From contig DXMX01000067.1 in NCBI GenBank assembly GCA_019413955.1, forward strand, positions 731 to 10,014: DNA of 9,284 nt. Direction: 5' to 3'. Source of the stretch: Collinsella sp. (GTDB lineage: Bacteria; Actinomycetota; Coriobacteriia; Coriobacteriales; Coriobacteriaceae). The number at the start of each line of letters is the position of its first letter. Position 1 is the stretch's first letter. This document shows positions 6,186 through 9,284 of the stretch, piece after piece. The position numbers and the translations under genes were made by a program. The notes under the pieces were generated by a model, which saw nothing but the letters and a program-made list of their open reading frames with translations, was not told the origin of the DNA and did no database searches.

Positions 6186-6642
6186 TCTCGTTCTGTAACA
6201 GTAAGCAGAAGGGTTGGGTCCCAGATGTTACAGATCGAGACGTTTGCCAGGCGGGCCCTCTGTTTGTCTCGATCTGTAACAGTAAGAGGGGAAAATCGGT
6301 CCTATGTGTTACAGATTGAGATTTAAAGTCAGGGAGAGATTTTCTGTCTCGATCTGTAACATCTAGGGACCGTTTTGGGGTCTAGATGTTACAGATTGAG
6401 ATGAACCTATCAGTCGGTTTCGAATGTCTCAATCTGTAACAGTTAGACCTGTTTTTGCCGGGTAACTGTTACAGATTGAGACATTCGGTTCGGACGGTTT
6501 TCTACGTCTTGATCAGTAACAGCTAGCTGATGATTTGGGTTCCAGATGTTACAGATCGAGACGTTAGTCTGGCGGGTCATCCGTTTGTCTCGTTCTGTAA
6601 CATCTAGACCCGGATTCCGCCTCTACCTGTTACAGATTGAGA
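6186..6642. repeat. Array of twelve alternating 15-nt repeats forming six 55-nt hairpins
   Basis: Consensus TCTCGATCTGTAACA occurs in forward orientation starting at 6186, 6267, 6347, 6427, 6507 and 6588. Its reverse complement starts at 6226, 6307, 6387, 6467, 6547 and 6628. Starts are 40 or 41 bp apart throughout. Every forward-reverse pair encloses exactly 25 nt, and successive pairs are separated by 25 or 26 nt, giving an 80-81-bp period. Forward copies vary (TCTCGTTC in 1 and 6, TCTCAATC in 4, TCTTGATCAG in 5), and reverse copies read GATCGAGA (1 and 5) or GATTGAGA (2, 3, 4 and 6). Loop and inter-hairpin sequences differ between units, but 1-to-2 and 5-to-6 are clearly related. It encodes no plausible protein and lies between the divergent flavoprotein operon and zinc-ribbon gene. 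It is not a CRISPR, because repeat orientation alternates and the repeats are only 15 nt. Confidence 0.93.
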
Positions 6643-6683
6643 TGTTTGTGTCCGCGCCGGCCCCGTACCCAGCCGTAGTCCCA

Positions 6684-6689
6684 TATAAA
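6684..6689 (+). promoter_or_regulatory. Possible -10 element for the zinc-ribbon gene
   Basis: TATAAA stands out in otherwise GC-rich sequence about 54 nt before the ATG at 6743. The position expected for a -35 is C-rich and unconvincing, so this is only a candidate. A TTGACC at 6707-6712 is too close to the ribosome binding site to serve the gene. Confidence 0.3.
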
Positions 6690-6728
6690 CAAACCCCGTG
6701 GTAAACTTGACCGGACTGTTAATATTCC

Positions 6729-6734
6729 GAAAGG
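6729..6734 (+). promoter_or_regulatory. Ribosome binding site that sets the zinc-ribbon protein start
   Basis: GAAAGG ends 8 nt before the ATG at 6743. This favours that start over the in-frame GTG at 6698, which has no comparable site and would add 15 residues. Confidence 0.65.
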
Positions 6735-6742
6735 TGCCCGTA

Positions 6743-7174
6743 ATGTCCAAGTACATCTCCGAGCTCATGTCGCCGCAGCTTATGGGCGTCGTCTATGCCT
6801 TCGTTGGCTTTATCATCGCCCTGTATGTGCTGTCGGTCGTCTATGTGTTCATCGACGCTCGCCGCCGCGGCGCCAGCGCCTACGTGGCATGGGGCATCAT
6901 CGCCCTCATTCCGTTTGTGGGCCTCATCGCCTACCTGGTCCTGCGTCCGCACTCCTACGCGTCCGACCGCGAGGAGCAGGAGCTGGACATGGCCCTGCGC
7001 GAGCGCCAGCTTGCCCAGTACGGCACCTGCCCGCAGTGCGGCGCGCCCATCGAGAAGGACTTTGTTGTTTGCCCGGTGTGCGATACCCAGGTTCGCAACG
7101 TCTGCCCCAGCTGCCATCGCCCGCTCGATGCGCACTGGAAGGTCTGCCCCTACTGCCGAACTCGCATCCAGTAA
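6743..7174 (+). CDS. Small membrane protein with two transmembrane segments and a double zinc ribbon
   Basis: Protein of 143 residues. Two hydrophobic segments (about 14-36 and 48-67) are joined by a short basic loop (DARRRGASAY). The second runs into LVLRPHS, in the manner of the PLDc_N/phospholipase-D-nuclease N-terminal-like membrane module. An acidic-to-basic helical stretch (about 74-92, REEQELDMALRERQ) leads to two zinc ribbons: CPQC 96-99 with CPVC 110-113, and CPSC 121-124 with CPYC 135-138. All eight cysteines are present. The topology suggests a membrane-anchored protein with its zinc ribbons in the cytoplasm, perhaps binding protein or nucleic acid. No enzymatic motif is visible and its role is unknown. 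It is monocistronic, between the repeat array and thrS. Confidence 0.85.
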   Translation: MSKYISELMSPQLMGVVYAFVGFIIALYVLSVVYVFIDARRRGASAYVAWGIIALIPFVGLIAYLVLRPHSYASDREEQELDMALRERQLAQYGTCPQCGAPIEKDFVVCPVCDTQVRNVCPSCHRPLDAHWKVCPYCRTRIQ

Positions 7175-7274
7175 CGCATCCATCGCCGGGCCGGCCGCAA
7201 GCCACGGGCACGCCGCACACGCCACAAGCCACGCGCGCACCCCGCGCCCACACGATGAAGCATGCGTAGAAAAT

Positions 7275-7305
7275 CGCCCGCCGTGCCATTAAGGTGCGGC
7301 GGGCG
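7275..7305 (+). terminator. Hairpin terminator candidate after the zinc-ribbon gene
   Basis: CGCCCGCCGTGCC (7275-7287) pairs with GGTGCGGCGGGCG (7293-7305) with two G-U pairs around a 5-nt loop. The tail CTTGTATA is only weakly T-rich, so termination may be partial. The tail overlaps the thrS -35 element. Confidence 0.5.
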
Positions 7306-7306
7306 C

Positions 7307-7334
7307 TTGTATACCAAGGCAACCTGCCTATAAT
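7307..7334 (+). promoter_or_regulatory. Promoter of thrS
   Basis: A perfect -10 TATAAT (7329-7334) is preceded, at a 16-nt spacing, by TTGTAT (7307-7312) as -35. Transcription would start near 7341, giving a leader of about 63 nt. That is far too short for the T-box riboswitch that controls thrS in many Firmicutes. Confidence 0.7.
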
Positions 7335-7377
7335 GATGCAAGTTAAAACGCCGAGCGCATCGCACGCACTTGCATCA
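7334..7377. promoter_or_regulatory. 10-bp dyad flanking the thrS transcription start
   Basis: TGATGCAAGT (7334-7343) and ACTTGCATCA (7368-7377) are perfect reverse complements 24 nt apart. The left arm abuts the -10 box and lies mostly before the predicted start site, so a DNA-binding site or looping operator is more plausible than an RNA hairpin, unless transcription starts further upstream. Confidence 0.4.
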
Positions 7378-7403
7378 GGCATCCGAGAGGAGAAAACATA
7401 CCC

Positions 7404-9167
<1,764 letters not shown>

Positions 9168-9190
9168 GGCAAGCTTCACAACAATTAACA

Positions 9191-9226
9191 AAGGCGACCG
9201 TCCACACAGGGCGGTCGCCTTTTTTG
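9191..9226 (+). terminator. Intrinsic terminator of thrS
   Basis: AAGGCGACCG (9191-9200) pairs with CGGTCGCCTT (9212-9221). The stem extends inward by T-G, C-G and C-G to an ACACA loop, and a run of Ts follows (9220-9225). It starts 23 nt after the stop codon. Confidence 0.92.
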
Positions 9227-9239
9227 TTACCAAAATTAG

Positions 9240-9267
9240 AAAAGCCGCTGGTTGAGCGGCTTTTTTT
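9240..9267. terminator. Second, tandem terminator, possibly bidirectional
   Basis: AAAAGCCGCT (9240-9249) pairs with AGCGGCTTTT (9255-9264) around GGTTG, followed by Ts to 9267. The A-run on the left arm gives a short T-run on the minus strand too, so it could also stop a convergent gene beyond the window. Confidence 0.85.
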
Positions 9268-9284
9268 GTTGCACAAAAAGGTAC

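Noticed and set aside
6186..6642. CRISPR array
   Set aside because: Repeats are 15 nt, strictly alternate in orientation, and no cas gene is near. CRISPR repeats are usually longer and all face one way.
6186..6642. Integron attC array
   Set aside because: The arms lack the GTTRRRY core (they read GTTACAG), the units contain no gene cassettes, and no integrase is in view.
7175..7270. Short coding sequence after the zinc-ribbon gene
   Set aside because: The GC-rich open frames here have no ribosome binding site and no protein-like composition.
7335..7403. T-box or other riboswitch in the thrS leader
   Set aside because: The leader is only about 63 nt from the predicted start, with no T-box sequence or specifier stem.

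Overview
The window is high-GC, densely coded chromosomal DNA. The style of the proteins (a short threonyl-tRNA synthetase, a GlpA-like/FAD-oxidoreductase/DUF1667 cluster, a two-TM double-zinc-ribbon protein) and the palindrome-rich intergenic regions suggest a gut Coriobacteriia actinobacterium, most likely Collinsella or a close relative. That placement is from recall of such genomes, not from a search. No rRNA, tRNA, insertion-sequence transposase or Cas gene is visible.

Layout. The 3' part of folC (folate polyglutamylation) enters from the left on the + strand and ends at 1261. A gene-free gap (1262-1500) holds a 156-bp element with 15-bp perfect inverted ends and then a separate 14-bp-stem hairpin. 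Four minus-strand genes follow, read right to left. A GlpA-like flavoprotein with a BFD-type iron-sulfur domain (4552-6015), a second FAD/NAD(P) oxidoreductase (3162-4550) and a DUF1667 cysteine protein (2765-3157) are separated by only 1 and 4 nt and form one operon. Downstream of it, past a 25-bp perfect palindrome, is an M24 Xaa-Pro peptidase (1501-2589). The three-gene operon looks like an anaerobic glycerol-3-phosphate dehydrogenase-type or related flavin dehydrogenase complex. Electrons would pass from the FAD of the GlpA-like subunit through Fe-S/cysteine domains to the second flavoprotein.

The region 6016-6742 contains no gene but has the most striking structure in the window: twelve copies of a 15-nt sequence (consensus TCTCGATCTGTAACA), strictly alternating in orientation, starting every 40-41 bp from 6186 to 6642. 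They make six consecutive hairpins with 25-nt loops at an 80-bp period. Several sequence differences between paired arms keep G-U pairing on the + strand, which hints at a structured RNA read left to right.

To its right on the + strand are a small membrane protein with two zinc ribbons (6743-7174), a likely terminator, a strong promoter, and thrS (7404-9167). This threonyl-tRNA synthetase keeps its editing, catalytic and anticodon-binding domains but lacks the N-terminal TGS domain. Two tandem intrinsic terminators close the window.
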